Of a DNA stretch of 64,000 bases, positions 1 to 6,392 are shown one piece after another. This DNA is from CAXBBB01 sp963841855 (lineage in GTDB: Bacteria; Bacteroidota; Rhodothermia; Rhodothermales; BA12). Numbering within the stretch: the stretch's first letter is position 1; the number at the start of each line of letters is the position of its first letter. The notes beneath the pieces were generated by a model that worked only from the letters and a program-made list of their open reading frames with translations, made no database searches and was not told the origin of the DNA. Position numbers and translations under genes: made by a program. The stretch lies in assembly GCA_963841855.1 (NCBI GenBank), contig CAWJEJ010000004.1, forward strand, positions 620,001 to 684,000, written 5' to 3'.

Positions 1-2
1 TC

Positions 3-242
3 GATCCGATGAGGCTGTCGCAAGCCGAGGCTGCGCGCGCGATGGGCATGCCGTTTCAGCGGCTCAACGCTGTCGTTCAGGGCCGCAGATCCGTCACGCC
101 GTCGACGGCCTTACGGCTGGCGCGCTACCTGGGTACGACACCAGAGTTGTGGCTCAATCTGCAACGCAACGTCGACCTGTATCATGCGATAAGGGAAGAG
201 GGTGCGGCACTCGAATCCATCGTGCCAGTCGAGCACAAGTAG
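3..242 (+). CDS. higA: HigA-family antitoxin, 5'-truncated by the window edge
   Basis: The reading frame is open from the first bases of the window, so the true start lies to the left. The visible part carries an XRE-type helix-turn-helix (LSQAEAARAMG ... LNAVVQGRRSVTPSTALRLARYLG), then the ELWLNLQRNVDLY segment typical of HigA (VapI-like) antitoxins. HigA binds its HigB mRNA-interferase toxin and represses the operon; a higB would be expected just upstream, outside the window. The 3' end lies against a decayed purB fragment on the other strand. The family call is firm; the pairing with a toxin is inferred. Confidence 0.85.
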   Translation, partial: DPMRLSQAEAARAMGMPFQRLNAVVQGRRSVTPSTALRLARYLGTTPELWLNLQRNVDLYHAIREEGAALESIVPVEHK

Positions 243-264
243 AGATTCTGCTCGCCCATTGGCT

Positions 265-432
265 CAACGAGTGCGCCACTCGTGCGGAGAGACTTGCCGC
301 ATGTTACTCTGAAATCGCGCCGATCTGCGACCAACCCCAGCACGCCGCCAGTTCCACGTCGAGCCACGCGTCGAACTGCCCGCGCTCGCTCCACAAGTCG
401 GTCATTTCGGGGCGAGAGTAGCGGTCGATCAT
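265..432 (-). pseudogene. purB: Decayed 5' remnant of purB (adenylosuccinate lyase)
   Basis: Read on the minus strand from the ATG at 432, the frame begins MIDRYSRPEMTDLW and continues with FDAWLDVELAACWGW. This is the characteristic N-terminus of PurB (compare IERYSRPEM..IW and the AWLEVEILACEAW segment of the family). After 42 codons a TAA (304-306) interrupts the frame. Weak PurB-like sequence (HAASLSARVAH) continues for about a dozen codons, then stops before the end of the higA gene. The other roughly 370 residues of a normal PurB are absent. The remnant keeps an intact-looking promoter element at 457-464. The fragment identity is strong; the cause (insertion of the TA module or rearrangement) is inferred. 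Confidence 0.75.
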
Positions 433-456
433 CGGTTCAGCAGCTTGGGTGAACCG

Positions 457-464
457 CAAAGGTA
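457..464 (-). promoter_or_regulatory. Bacteroidota-type -7 element upstream of the purB remnant
   Basis: The minus strand reads TACCTTTG, a perfect match to the Bacteroidota -7 consensus TAnnTTTG, ending 25 nt before the dead purB ATG. A TTTG lies 17 nt further upstream and could act as the -33 element. The identical octamer sits at the same distance before the gene at 54203. Confidence 0.5.
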
Positions 465-628
465 CCGGAAACCCAGGTGAGCAAAACGCAAAAACCGGAC
501 AGATCGAAGAGGTCTGATCGGTCGGAATTGTTCAAGCGGTGAGCTGAGAGCAGTGTTGGGATCCAAGGGAATCGATCGAGCCGAGACTGCTTGCCAGCGC
601 GCCGGAAGTCGATCAGACCCTGCCGGTG

Positions 629-1552
629 TCATCCGCGCTGTGCCTTGAACCAGTCGACGGTTGTGCGCAGGCCGTCGGCGATCGAGACCTGCGGCTGCCA
701 GCCCAGCGCCTGCTGCGTGTGGGCGTAGCTGAGGACGCTGCGCATTTGCTCGCCCGGCTTGGCGGCGACGTGCCGCTCGTCGGTGTGGCCGCCGGTATAG
801 TCGTTGATGGTGCGGAAGAGCGTCACCACGTCGGTCTCGACGCCCGTCCCGACGTTGAAGATGCCGCTCTGCTCGTGCTCCAGCACAGCCAAGTTGGCGC
901 GCACTACGTCACCGACGAACACGTAGTCGCGCGTCTGCGAGCCGTCGCCGTTGACGACGGGCTGCTCGCGGTCGAGCATCTTTTCGGCGAAAATGGCGAT
1001 CACGCCCGCCTCTCCGTGCGGATTCTGGCGCGGACCGTAGATGTTGCCGTAGCGCAGGATGGCGAAGCGGATACCGTGCGTCTGCTCGTAGAAGTAGAGG
1101 TATTTCTCGGTCACCAGTTTGGTGATGCCGTAGGGCGAGAGCGGCCGGAGCGGATGCGATTCGTCTTGAGGCACGTACTCGGGATCACCGTAGATGGCCC
1201 CGCCGGTCGACGCGAAGACGACCTTCTGCAACCCACCTTCGCGTCCGGCTTCCATCAGGTTGAGAAAGCCGTCGACGTTGATGCTCGCGTCCAGGCGCGG
1301 GTCGGCTACGCTGCGGCGCACGTCCATCTGCGCGGCGTGGTGCACCAGAACCTGGGGACGATGCGCGCGGATCAGATCGGCCGCTTGGGTGCTGCGGATG
1401 TCGGCGCGGTGGAAGGTGGCACCGGCGGGCACATTGCGCTCGAAGCCGCTGCTCAAGTCGTCCATCACGTGCACGTCGTGCCCCAGCCCGATCAACGCGT
1501 CGGCAACGTGCGAGCCGATGAACCCGGCGCCGCCGGTAACGAGGATGCGCAT
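629..1552 (-). CDS. NAD-dependent sugar epimerase/dehydratase (UDP-glucose 4-epimerase-like)
   Basis: Extended short-chain dehydrogenase of 307 residues acting on nucleotide sugars, probably supplying UDP-hexoses for glycans. The Rossmann motif GGAGFIGS is at residues 7-14, the catalytic Tyr-Lys pair is YGITK at 141-145, and a Ser/Thr-rich catalytic strand (FASTGGAIYGDPEYVP) precedes it. The ATG at 1552 is chosen because it starts directly at the first beta strand (MRILVTGG); the open frame reaches further upstream only as non-homologous sequence. Divergent from moaC, with facing promoter elements at 1586-1592 and 1652-1658. Substrate specificity (GalE versus UDP-glucuronate or dTDP-glucose enzymes) cannot be fixed from motifs. 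Confidence 0.85.
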   Translation of the reverse strand: MRILVTGGAGFIGSHVADALIGLGHDVHVMDDLSSGFERNVPAGATFHRADIRSTQAADLIRAHRPQVLVHHAAQMDVRRSVADPRLDASINVDGFLNLMEAGREGGLQKVVFASTGGAIYGDPEYVPQDESHPLRPLSPYGITKLVTEKYLYFYEQTHGIRFAILRYGNIYGPRQNPHGEAGVIAIFAEKMLDREQPVVNGDGSQTRDYVFVGDVVRANLAVLEHEQSGIFNVGTGVETDVVTLFRTINDYTGGHTDERHVAAKPGEQMRSVLSYAHTQQALGWQPQVSIADGLRTTVDWFKAQRG

Positions 1553-1585
1553 GACGAAGGGGCGAAAGGAGAACGGTCGAGCGCG

Positions 1586-1592
1586 CAAGATA
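1586..1592 (-). promoter_or_regulatory. Candidate -7 promoter element for the epimerase
   Basis: TATCTTG on the minus strand, 34 nt upstream of the epimerase ATG at 1552. It is one of several exact TAnCTTG heptamers found upstream of start codons in this window. Confidence 0.4.
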
Positions 1593-1651
1593 ACCGCGTG
1601 AGCAGACGGAGACGCGCGCCAATCCACTCTGACGCGAAGGGCGAGGCGCCC

Positions 1652-1658
1652 TATCTTG
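1652..1658 (+). promoter_or_regulatory. Candidate -7 promoter element for moaC
   Basis: TATCTTG on the plus strand, 21 nt before the moaC ATG at 1680 and facing the identical element of the divergent epimerase gene. It overlaps the possible upstream TTG start at 1656, which argues for the ATG at 1680 as the real start. Confidence 0.4.
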
Positions 1659-1679
1659 AAGCGCATTCATTCCGCTCCC

Positions 1680-2180
1680 ATGACCGATACTCTGTTCACT
1701 CACCTGTCGTCGTCCGAGGGCGGTGCTCGCATAGCCGACGTAGCCGACAGGGGCCGCGCCACGCGCACCGCCGTCGCCGCAGGTCGTGTGCAGGTCGGCC
1801 CCGAAGCGGCGCGCCTGATCGCCGAGGGCAGCGTCCGCAAGGGCGATGTCTTCTCGGTCGCGCAGATCGCGGGCATCTTGGGCGCCAAGCAGACGAGCCG
1901 CCTGATCCCGCTGTGCCACGACGTGCAGGTCAAAGGCGTCGAAGTCACGCTCGAACTCGACGAGGAAGGCGACGCCGTCGACGTGCGCGCGTTCGTCAAG
2001 ACAGTCGGCGAAACCGGCGTCGAAATGGAGGCGCTGACGGCCGTCTCGGTCGCATCGCTGACGGTCTACGACATGTGTAAGTCGATCAACAAGGAGATCG
2101 AGATCTCCAGCATCCGCCTGCTCGCCAAGACCGGAGGCCAGAGCGGCGACTACCTCCGCCCCGCTTCGGACGACCGCTGA
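1680..2180 (+). CDS. moaC: Cyclic pyranopterin monophosphate synthase MoaC
   Basis: MoaC converts the MoaA product 3',8-cyclo-7,8-dihydro-GTP into cyclic pyranopterin monophosphate in molybdenum cofactor synthesis. At 166 residues it has the usual family length. Signature motifs are all present: IPLCH (76-80), TGVEMEALTA (112-121) and YDMCK (130-134), which supply the substrate-binding His and the catalytic Asp131 and Lys134. An upstream TTG at 1656 is in frame but overlaps the promoter element. No other Moco genes are in the window, so this is an isolated member of the pathway. Confidence 0.95.
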   Translation: MTDTLFTHLSSSEGGARIADVADRGRATRTAVAAGRVQVGPEAARLIAEGSVRKGDVFSVAQIAGILGAKQTSRLIPLCHDVQVKGVEVTLELDEEGDAVDVRAFVKTVGETGVEMEALTAVSVASLTVYDMCKSINKEIEISSIRLLAKTGGQSGDYLRPASDDR

Positions 2181-2291
2181 CTCACGGCCTCGCGCCAAGC
2201 GCAGGCGCGTGTTTCTGCGGCTCGAATCGTCGTCTTGCGAGTTTGAGGTGACGATGCCGCAGACGCGTCGCTCGCTCTCGAATTCAGCTCA

Positions 2292-2302
2292 CCCCCCCCC
2301 CC
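2292..2302. repeat. Poly-C tract (11 C) upstream of floA
   Basis: An uninterrupted run of 11 cytosines lies 15 nt upstream of the floA ATG. Homopolymers of this length are prone to slipped-strand length change, so promoter or leader spacing could vary between cells, or the length could be a sequencing artefact. Confidence 0.8.
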
Positions 2303-2316
2303 TCTACCTCGCTCTC

Positions 2317-3294
2317 ATGGAAATCTTTGGCGCTACCGCAGGCGTGTTCATCGTCGCCGCCGTCATCGTCGGCATCTTCGTGCTGTTCTACTTCGTGCCG
2401 ATCCGGCTGTGGATTGAGGCGACCACGAGCGGCGTCCGCGTGCCGATCTCGACGCTGATCGGGATGCGCCTGCGTGGCGTCTCACCCGTTTCGATCGTGC
2501 GCCCGCTGATCATCGCACACAAGGCAGGCATTCCGGTCACGCCCAACCAGCTGGAGACGCACCACCTGGCGGGCGGCAACGTGCGCCGCGTCGTCAACGC
2601 CCTCGTCTCGGCCGACAAGGCGCGCATCGACCTGCCCTTCGATCAAGCGACGGCCATCGACCTGGCCGGGCGTGATGTGCTCGAAGCGGTTCAGGTGTCG
2701 GTCAATCCGCGCGTGATCGAGACGCCGCCGATCTCGGCCATCGCCAAGGACGGCATCCAGCTGCGCGCCATCGCACGCGTGACCGTGCGCGCTAACATCA
2801 AGCGGCTCGTCGGCGGCGCCGGAGAGGACACCATCATCGCCCGCGTCGGCGAAGGCATCGTCTCGACGATCGGCTCGGCCCAGTCGCACGCCGCGGTTCT
2901 CGAAAACCCGGACGCCATCTCCAAGACGGTTCTGGCCAAGGGGCTGGACAGTGGAACGGCGTTCGAGATCCTATCGATCGACATCGCCGACGTGGACGTG
3001 GGCGAGAACATCGGCGCCAAGCTCCAGACGGATCAGGCCGAGGCCGACCTGCACGTCGCCCGGGCCAAAGCCGAAGAGCGGCGCGCTACGGCCGTCGCTC
3101 AGGAGCAGGAGGAGCGCGCCAACTTGGTCGCTGCCGAAGGCGAGGTCCCCAAAGCCATCGCCGACGCGTTTCGCAGCGGTAACCTGGGCGTGATGGACTA
3201 CTACAACCTGCGCAACATACAGGCCGACACCAAGATGCGCGAGTCGCTAGGCAAGTCGGACGAGGAAGGCGGCGGCATGGGTCGGTCGCTGTAA
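2317..3294 (+). CDS. floA: Flotillin-like protein FloA
   Basis: Membrane-microdomain scaffold of 325 residues, close to the usual length of about 330. An N-terminal hydrophobic hairpin (residues about 5-30, FIVAAVIVGIFVLFYFVP) anchors it. The SPFH-like domain follows, with the FloA-typical stretches VSPVSIVRPLIIAHKAGIPV and LAGGNVRRVVNALVSADKA. An Ala/Glu-rich coiled coil (about residues 225-275) then leads to a C-terminal tail with the GVMDYYNLRNIQADTKMR signature. The ATG at 2317 is preferred over the longer open frame because residues upstream of it do not resemble the family and cross the poly-C tract. FloA usually organises secretion and signalling complexes. Confidence 0.93.
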   Translation: MEIFGATAGVFIVAAVIVGIFVLFYFVPIRLWIEATTSGVRVPISTLIGMRLRGVSPVSIVRPLIIAHKAGIPVTPNQLETHHLAGGNVRRVVNALVSADKARIDLPFDQATAIDLAGRDVLEAVQVSVNPRVIETPPISAIAKDGIQLRAIARVTVRANIKRLVGGAGEDTIIARVGEGIVSTIGSAQSHAAVLENPDAISKTVLAKGLDSGTAFEILSIDIADVDVGENIGAKLQTDQAEADLHVARAKAEERRATAVAQEQEERANLVAAEGEVPKAIADAFRSGNLGVMDYYNLRNIQADTKMRESLGKSDEEGGGMGRSL

Positions 3295-3315
3295 GAGACT
3301 TCGCCCGCTCACCCA

Positions 3316-3333
3316 CTGGTGACCGCTCACCAG
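3316..3333 (+). terminator. Hairpin after floA
   Basis: Perfect inverted repeat CTGGTGA / TCACCAG with a CCGC loop, 21 nt past the floA stop. No U-tract follows, so termination is only plausible. It lies inside a stretch (3303-3346) that resembles the right half of the attC-like repeats. Confidence 0.4.
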
Positions 3334-3340
3334 CGAGACT

Positions 3341-3715
3341 GTGTTCGACCCCTTGCTCACGAATATGTATTGGGTGCTCGTCTCCGCTCCCATCTTGGTC
3401 GGTCTCGTAGGCGCTGTATTTGCCCAAAGGGCTTACGTACGTGGCGCATTTGACGCCGCTGCCTTCCGCCTGCTGCTTGCGGCAGTGACCGCGGCGGTCG
3501 TGGGAGTGAGCGGCATTTGGTACAACGGCGTCAGTTCGCTTGGCGACACGGATGAGGTCGGTTTCATAATGGGCCATGGTTCACCTGCCCTTCTCGCTGA
3601 GGGGTGGCACGTCGGTATGCGTTTCTCACCTGTCGGCGCTTCCGTCGCAATCGTGCTCGCCGTAGCTGGAATGATGATTTGGACCAAGCACACTTCTTCA
3701 CTCCGCGCGGTGTAA
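3341..3715 (+). CDS. Small membrane protein of unknown function (first cassette-like gene)
   Basis: 124 residues with three hydrophobic segments (about residues 10-28, 42-60 and 96-112) and no recognised domain. The frame opens with GTG at 3341; an ATG at 3365 (residue 9) is an alternative just before the first membrane segment. The stop codon TAA lies inside the conserved left end (GTGTAAC) of the attC-like repeat at 3709, as is common for integron gene cassettes. It shares orientation with the next four genes and is probably one unit of a cassette array. Function unknown. Confidence 0.6.
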   Translation: MFDPLLTNMYWVLVSAPILVGLVGAVFAQRAYVRGAFDAAAFRLLLAAVTAAVVGVSGIWYNGVSSLGDTDEVGFIMGHGSPALLAEGWHVGMRFSPVGASVAIVLAVAGMMIWTKHTSSLRAV

Positions 3716-3833
3716 CCCACGGCTGCGGGCGACGCAAAGGCGGGCGGTTTTGCTCTGCGTCAGGTGCGGCGATCACATTGCCCGCTCACCCTTCGGCGCG
3801 GTTTGCGCACCAGAGTTTTATCTGTAATGCGGC
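3709..3833 (+). repeat. attC-like repeat A
   Basis: About 125 bp, roughly 80-85% identical by eye to the repeats at 4359 and 4890. Shared blocks in order: TAACCCA, GCGGGCGACGCAAAG, CATTGC, CGCTCAC, TCGGCG and GCG.GCCAGA-like (here GCGCACCAGA). The left and right arms form an imperfect palindrome. The left end is GTGTAAC, but the right end is CTGTAATGC instead of the CTGTTATGC of repeat B, so the GTT core expected for an integrase cleavage site is altered in this copy. Confidence 0.6.
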
Positions 3834-3890
3834 TTGCCGAACCGTGTCGGCAAGACAGAGTTGGGAGGAGCTCAACCAGTCGCCAAACCA

Positions 3891-4091
3891 ATGAGCGTCC
3901 AGCAACTAGAAACGGCTGTCGTAGAACTCAGCGAAAACGAACTGTCTCGGTTCGGCCAGTGGTTTGATGAGTACCGCGCCGAAGCATGGGATCGTCAGAT
4001 TGAGCGTGACGCACAGTCAGGCCGACTCGACGCCCTCATCTCCGAGGCGCAGGCTGACATTGCCGCCGGTCGCGTCCGCGAGACTCCGTGA
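3891..4091 (+). CDS. Antitoxin of a RelE/ParE-type toxin-antitoxin pair
   Basis: 66-residue acidic, mainly helical protein. The segment SENELSRFGQWFDEYRAEAWDRQIERD and the C-terminal LDALISEAQADIAAGRVRE match the small antitoxins usually found immediately before RelE-like toxins. The ATG at 3891 is preferred to an in-frame TTG at 3834 because the latter starts inside the preceding repeat; a GGGAGGAG lies about 20 nt upstream. Its stop codon overlaps the GTG start of the toxin. It probably neutralises that toxin and represses the pair. Located between attC-like repeats A and B, as TA modules often are in chromosomal integrons. Confidence 0.75.
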   Translation: MSVQQLETAVVELSENELSRFGQWFDEYRAEAWDRQIERDAQSGRLDALISEAQADIAAGRVRETP

Positions 4092-4354
4092 GGCACCAAA
4101 CAACTGCTGCCTTCTGGTCGCGCTTTGACAAACTGGACTCTTCGGTTCAGCGACTCGCACGCAAGAACTATGCGCTGCTCGAAGCGGACGAGCGTCATCC
4201 ATCGCTGCATTTCAAGAAGCTCGCCGGTACATCTCCGCGGTTGTGGTCAGTTCGAGTAGGAATAGATCATCGTGCTCTCGGCATTGAGGAGGGCGATGCC
4301 ATCTTCTGGTTCTGGATCGGTCCGCATGACGAATACGACCGTCTCACGGATTGA
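4088..4354 (+). CDS. RelE/ParE-superfamily toxin
   Basis: 88 residues. It has the compact RelE-like fold signature: an N-terminal helix pair (AAFWSRFDKL, VQRLARKNYALLE), then HPSLHFKKL, a central strand WSVRVGIDHRALGI and the C-terminal WFWIGPHDEYDRL, which is highly conserved in this group. Members are usually ribosome-associated mRNA interferases or gyrase poisons. The GTG at 4088 overlaps the antitoxin stop (GTGA), indicating translational coupling. The gene ends 5 nt before attC-like repeat B, so the two TA genes form one cassette-like unit. Confidence 0.8.
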   Translation: MRHQTTAAFWSRFDKLDSSVQRLARKNYALLEADERHPSLHFKKLAGTSPRLWSVRVGIDHRALGIEEGDAIFWFWIGPHDEYDRLTD

Positions 4355-4358
4355 AGAC

Positions 4359-4480
4359 GGCATAACCCACGGTTGCGGGCGACGCAAAGGCGGGCTGTCT
4401 TGCTCTGCGTCAGATGCGGCGATTACATTGCTCGCTCACCCTTCGGCGTGATTGCGCGCCAGATCCTCGTCTGTTATGCC
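4359..4480 (+). repeat. attC-like repeat B, with terminal GGCATAAC / GTTATGCC
   Basis: 122 bp and the best-preserved copy. The ends GGCATAAC and GTTATGCC are exact reverse complements, and the inner blocks GGCGACGCAAA and TTGCGCGCC pair imperfectly. This is the R''-L''...L'-R' layout of an integron recombination site, with AAC/GTT cores. The R box deviates from the textbook GTTRRRY by one base. The ATG of the next gene (4476) lies inside the right box. Confidence 0.65.
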
Positions 4481-4886
4481 GCTTAGCGAGGCTGAGGTAC
4501 ACGAGCGCGCCTTCGTCAAGGCTTTCGCTGCTCCTAATCGCCGCGAACGATACCTCGGGCTGCTCAGCACCAGTAAAGGACGGCGCAAGTTCGTGGCGGG
4601 ACTCCATCATAACCTCGACCTTGACTCCCGCTATGCCGAGCGCTTGGATGCCGGACACAACCGAGAGGAAATCGAAGCAATCATAACACGCGCGCTGGGC
4701 GCAGATTCAGAGTGTTGGCTCATCTCAGATTACCCGGAGTTGGACGGAAAGCGGCTTCTTCTCGGTGAGGCGCTTCGAGCTATTTCTGGCTACGGCGGAG
4801 GTACAATCATCTCCTGCGTGGCGGGCAAGTCGGCGTATTACGAGGGCGAGGATCGCGGAGCGAGGCTCATCTGTCGTAGGAAGTAG
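4476..4886 (+). CDS. Cassette-like protein of unknown function
   Basis: 136 residues, soluble, no signal peptide. The start ATG lies within the right end of repeat B; an in-frame upstream ATG (4452) would place the N-terminus inside the repeat. The sequence begins EAEVHERAFVKAFAAPNRRERYLGLLS and ends with a Gly-rich segment GYGGGTIISCVAGKSAYYEGED. I recall small hypothetical proteins with the VxERAFVxAFxxPxxRERYLxxL pattern but cannot name a family or function. The stop codon lies 4 nt before repeat C. Confidence 0.6.
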   Translation: MPLSEAEVHERAFVKAFAAPNRRERYLGLLSTSKGRRKFVAGLHHNLDLDSRYAERLDAGHNREEIEAIITRALGADSECWLISDYPELDGKRLLLGEALRAISGYGGGTIISCVAGKSAYYEGEDRGARLICRRK

Positions 4887-4889
4887 AGC

Positions 4890-5010
4890 GGTGTAACCCA
4901 GGGTTGCGGGCGACGCAAAGCTGGGCGGTTTCCGCTATTCGAGTGCGGTGCTACATTGCCCGCTCACACGTCGGCGTGCTTTGCGCGCCAGAGCCTCGTC
5001 TGTTCTGCAG
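4890..5010 (+). repeat. attC-like repeat C
   Basis: About 121 bp. The left end is GGTGTAAC and the right end CTGTTCTGC, keeping the AAC and GTT cores. It has the same internal blocks (GCGGGCGACGCAAAG, CATTGCCCGCTCAC, TCGGCG, TTGCGCGCCAGAG) as repeats A and B, while its middle has diverged most. It is followed 24 nt later by the start of the next gene. Confidence 0.6.
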
Positions 5011-5033
5011 CGCTACCATCTGACCGCTCAAAT

Positions 5034-5555
5034 ATGGACGACACAATCGGCACGTGGGCACTAAACGCTTACCGCATGGTCGAGAGTGAGATGGTCCCAA
5101 CGCTTCCAAGCGAGAAGCGGGCGGCTATCGGCACGTTCCTCGTCGGCGACGACTTCGACTGTCTAGACGAGTTGGAGTTGGCGCGCGGTCTCCAACTCCG
5201 CGTTCTACCCAGCGGCCGGTTCGAGCAGACTGCCGAGCCCGCCTTCGACCGAACGATGATCGACTTCGAGGGTGCTACCACGTCCCTCGGTTCTCCGGAC
5301 TTCGTGGTGGCATTCGACGGGCGGCTGATCCGCGTTGGGTCTCGACTGTACCTCCATCCCGATGACGCCCCAGCACGGAGCACCTCGGAAGGGCGGTGGG
5401 TCGAAGCGCAGCTGCTGAGGTACGACGATGGCGACACGGTTGTGTGCGAGTGGATCGAGAAGCGAGGGACATCGCTGTTTCGCACCGCGTCAATGGTGAC
5501 GGACGAAGCCTACCTGAGTCGCCTGACGCTCCGGTACGAGAGGAAACGAGCGTGA
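5034..5555 (+). CDS. Hypothetical protein, last recognisable cassette-like gene
   Basis: 173 residues, soluble, no recognised family. The ATG at 5034 is the first beyond repeat C (upstream in-frame codons lie in the repeat). An N-terminal helix (WALNAYRMVESEM) precedes a beta-rich domain with segments such as RGLQLRVLPSGRFEQ, PDFVVAFDGRLIRVGSRLYLHPD and VCEWIEKRGTSLFRTASMV, resembling small-barrel or lipocalin-like strands only in general character. No attC-like repeat was found after it, so it may be the old end of the array or a cassette that lost its site. Confidence 0.5.
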   Translation: MDDTIGTWALNAYRMVESEMVPTLPSEKRAAIGTFLVGDDFDCLDELELARGLQLRVLPSGRFEQTAEPAFDRTMIDFEGATTSLGSPDFVVAFDGRLIRVGSRLYLHPDDAPARSTSEGRWVEAQLLRYDDGDTVVCEWIEKRGTSLFRTASMVTDEAYLSRLTLRYERKRA

Positions 5556-5751
5556 GGCATGGCCCGGCGCCGCAGAACCCGGCGCCGCAGGCCGACCCAG
5601 AGCGTCAGCGTTCGTGGCTCGCGCAGGCTTTGGCATATTCTGCCTCTCGTCCCACACACCAGTCCTCAATTCTGGGAGCCAGAGCCTCTTCTGCCAGGCG
5701 CCTCGTCTTGCTGCTCTTCTTGTCATTCGGAGTGGATTGTGAGCAAGTCTA

Positions 5752-5976
5752 ATGATCAGCCAGTCAGCGTTCCCGAGGTTTCGACCCGAACGCGAGCCGG
5801 AGCTTGAACCAGATACTATCCCCGAGTCTGCGTCAGCAGTCGAGCGCCAAGAACCTGTGACCCGAGCGCTCACGTCGGACGCGGTAGCCGTGCCTGACGC
5901 TGTCCTGCTTCGCTCGATGCCGACCACGCTTTCTGAGTGGCACGAGCAGTACGGCGCGTTCGCCGCCAACCCATGA
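5752..5976 (+). CDS. Possible small protein, low support
   Basis: 74 codons, same strand as the cassette genes, acidic and Glu/Pro-rich near the start (RPEREPELEPD) with a plausible C-terminal helix (LSEWHEQYGAF). No clear ribosome binding site and no family. Its TGA overlaps the ATG of the next mini-ORF (ATGA). It could equally be chance or the tail of a degraded gene. Confidence 0.25.
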   Translation: MISQSAFPRFRPEREPELEPDTIPESASAVERQEPVTRALTSDAVAVPDAVLLRSMPTTLSEWHEQYGAFAANP

Positions 5977-6107
5977 TACCACGCTCAGCTTCGCGCACTG
6001 GGGCAGGCGGCGGCTGGCAATTCGGAGAGAGGATGCCGGTAATGCTGAATTCGAGCTGGGTGCTGCTCTACGGCACGTTCGTCAACGGAGAGGAGGCTAA
6101 AGCCTAA
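5973..6107 (+). CDS. Possible 44-codon ORF overlapping the previous stop
   Basis: Starts with ATGA overlapping the preceding stop and ends at TAA 6105-6107. It contains a hydrophobic stretch SSWVLLYGTFVNGEE. There is no family and no independent ribosome binding site other than a GGAGAG in front of an internal ATG at 6031. Listed only because of the coupled arrangement. Confidence 0.15.
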   Translation: MIPRSASRTGAGGGWQFGERMPVMLNSSWVLLYGTFVNGEEAKA

Positions 6108-6392
6108 TTCTGCTGCGATGACGACAACGACGCCAATCCGTAACCCAGCGCGTCCCGACTGAGGAGCCGACTGCGAGCGGCCCGCAACGCACTGCGCGGC
6201 GTACCGCGAATTGGAGAGCGAGCCGGACGTCGAGGCGGTGGTGCGCTGTTCGAATCGTGCGAGGTATACCCGGTAAATGCGGACGGTGCTAGGACTGGCG
6301 GTCCGCGCTGATCGGGTGCGGCACTTTTGCTTCAGGCTCGCACCCTGCGCGCTTACGTCGAAGCGACGATCACAGATGGCGTCCGCTGATCC
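6108..6392. other. No gene or site recognised
   Basis: I see no open frame with family resemblance on either strand, no attC-like repeat and no strong hairpin. One short stretch (about 6205-6265) has coding-like character but no start or recognisable homology, in keeping with decayed sequence. Confidence 0.4.

Noticed and set aside
626..2080. A 484-codon plus-strand frame over the epimerase and moaC region
   Set aside because: It is antisense to the well-supported epimerase and out of frame with MoaC; Arg/Val/Asp-rich composition is typical of the shadow frame of GC-rich genes.
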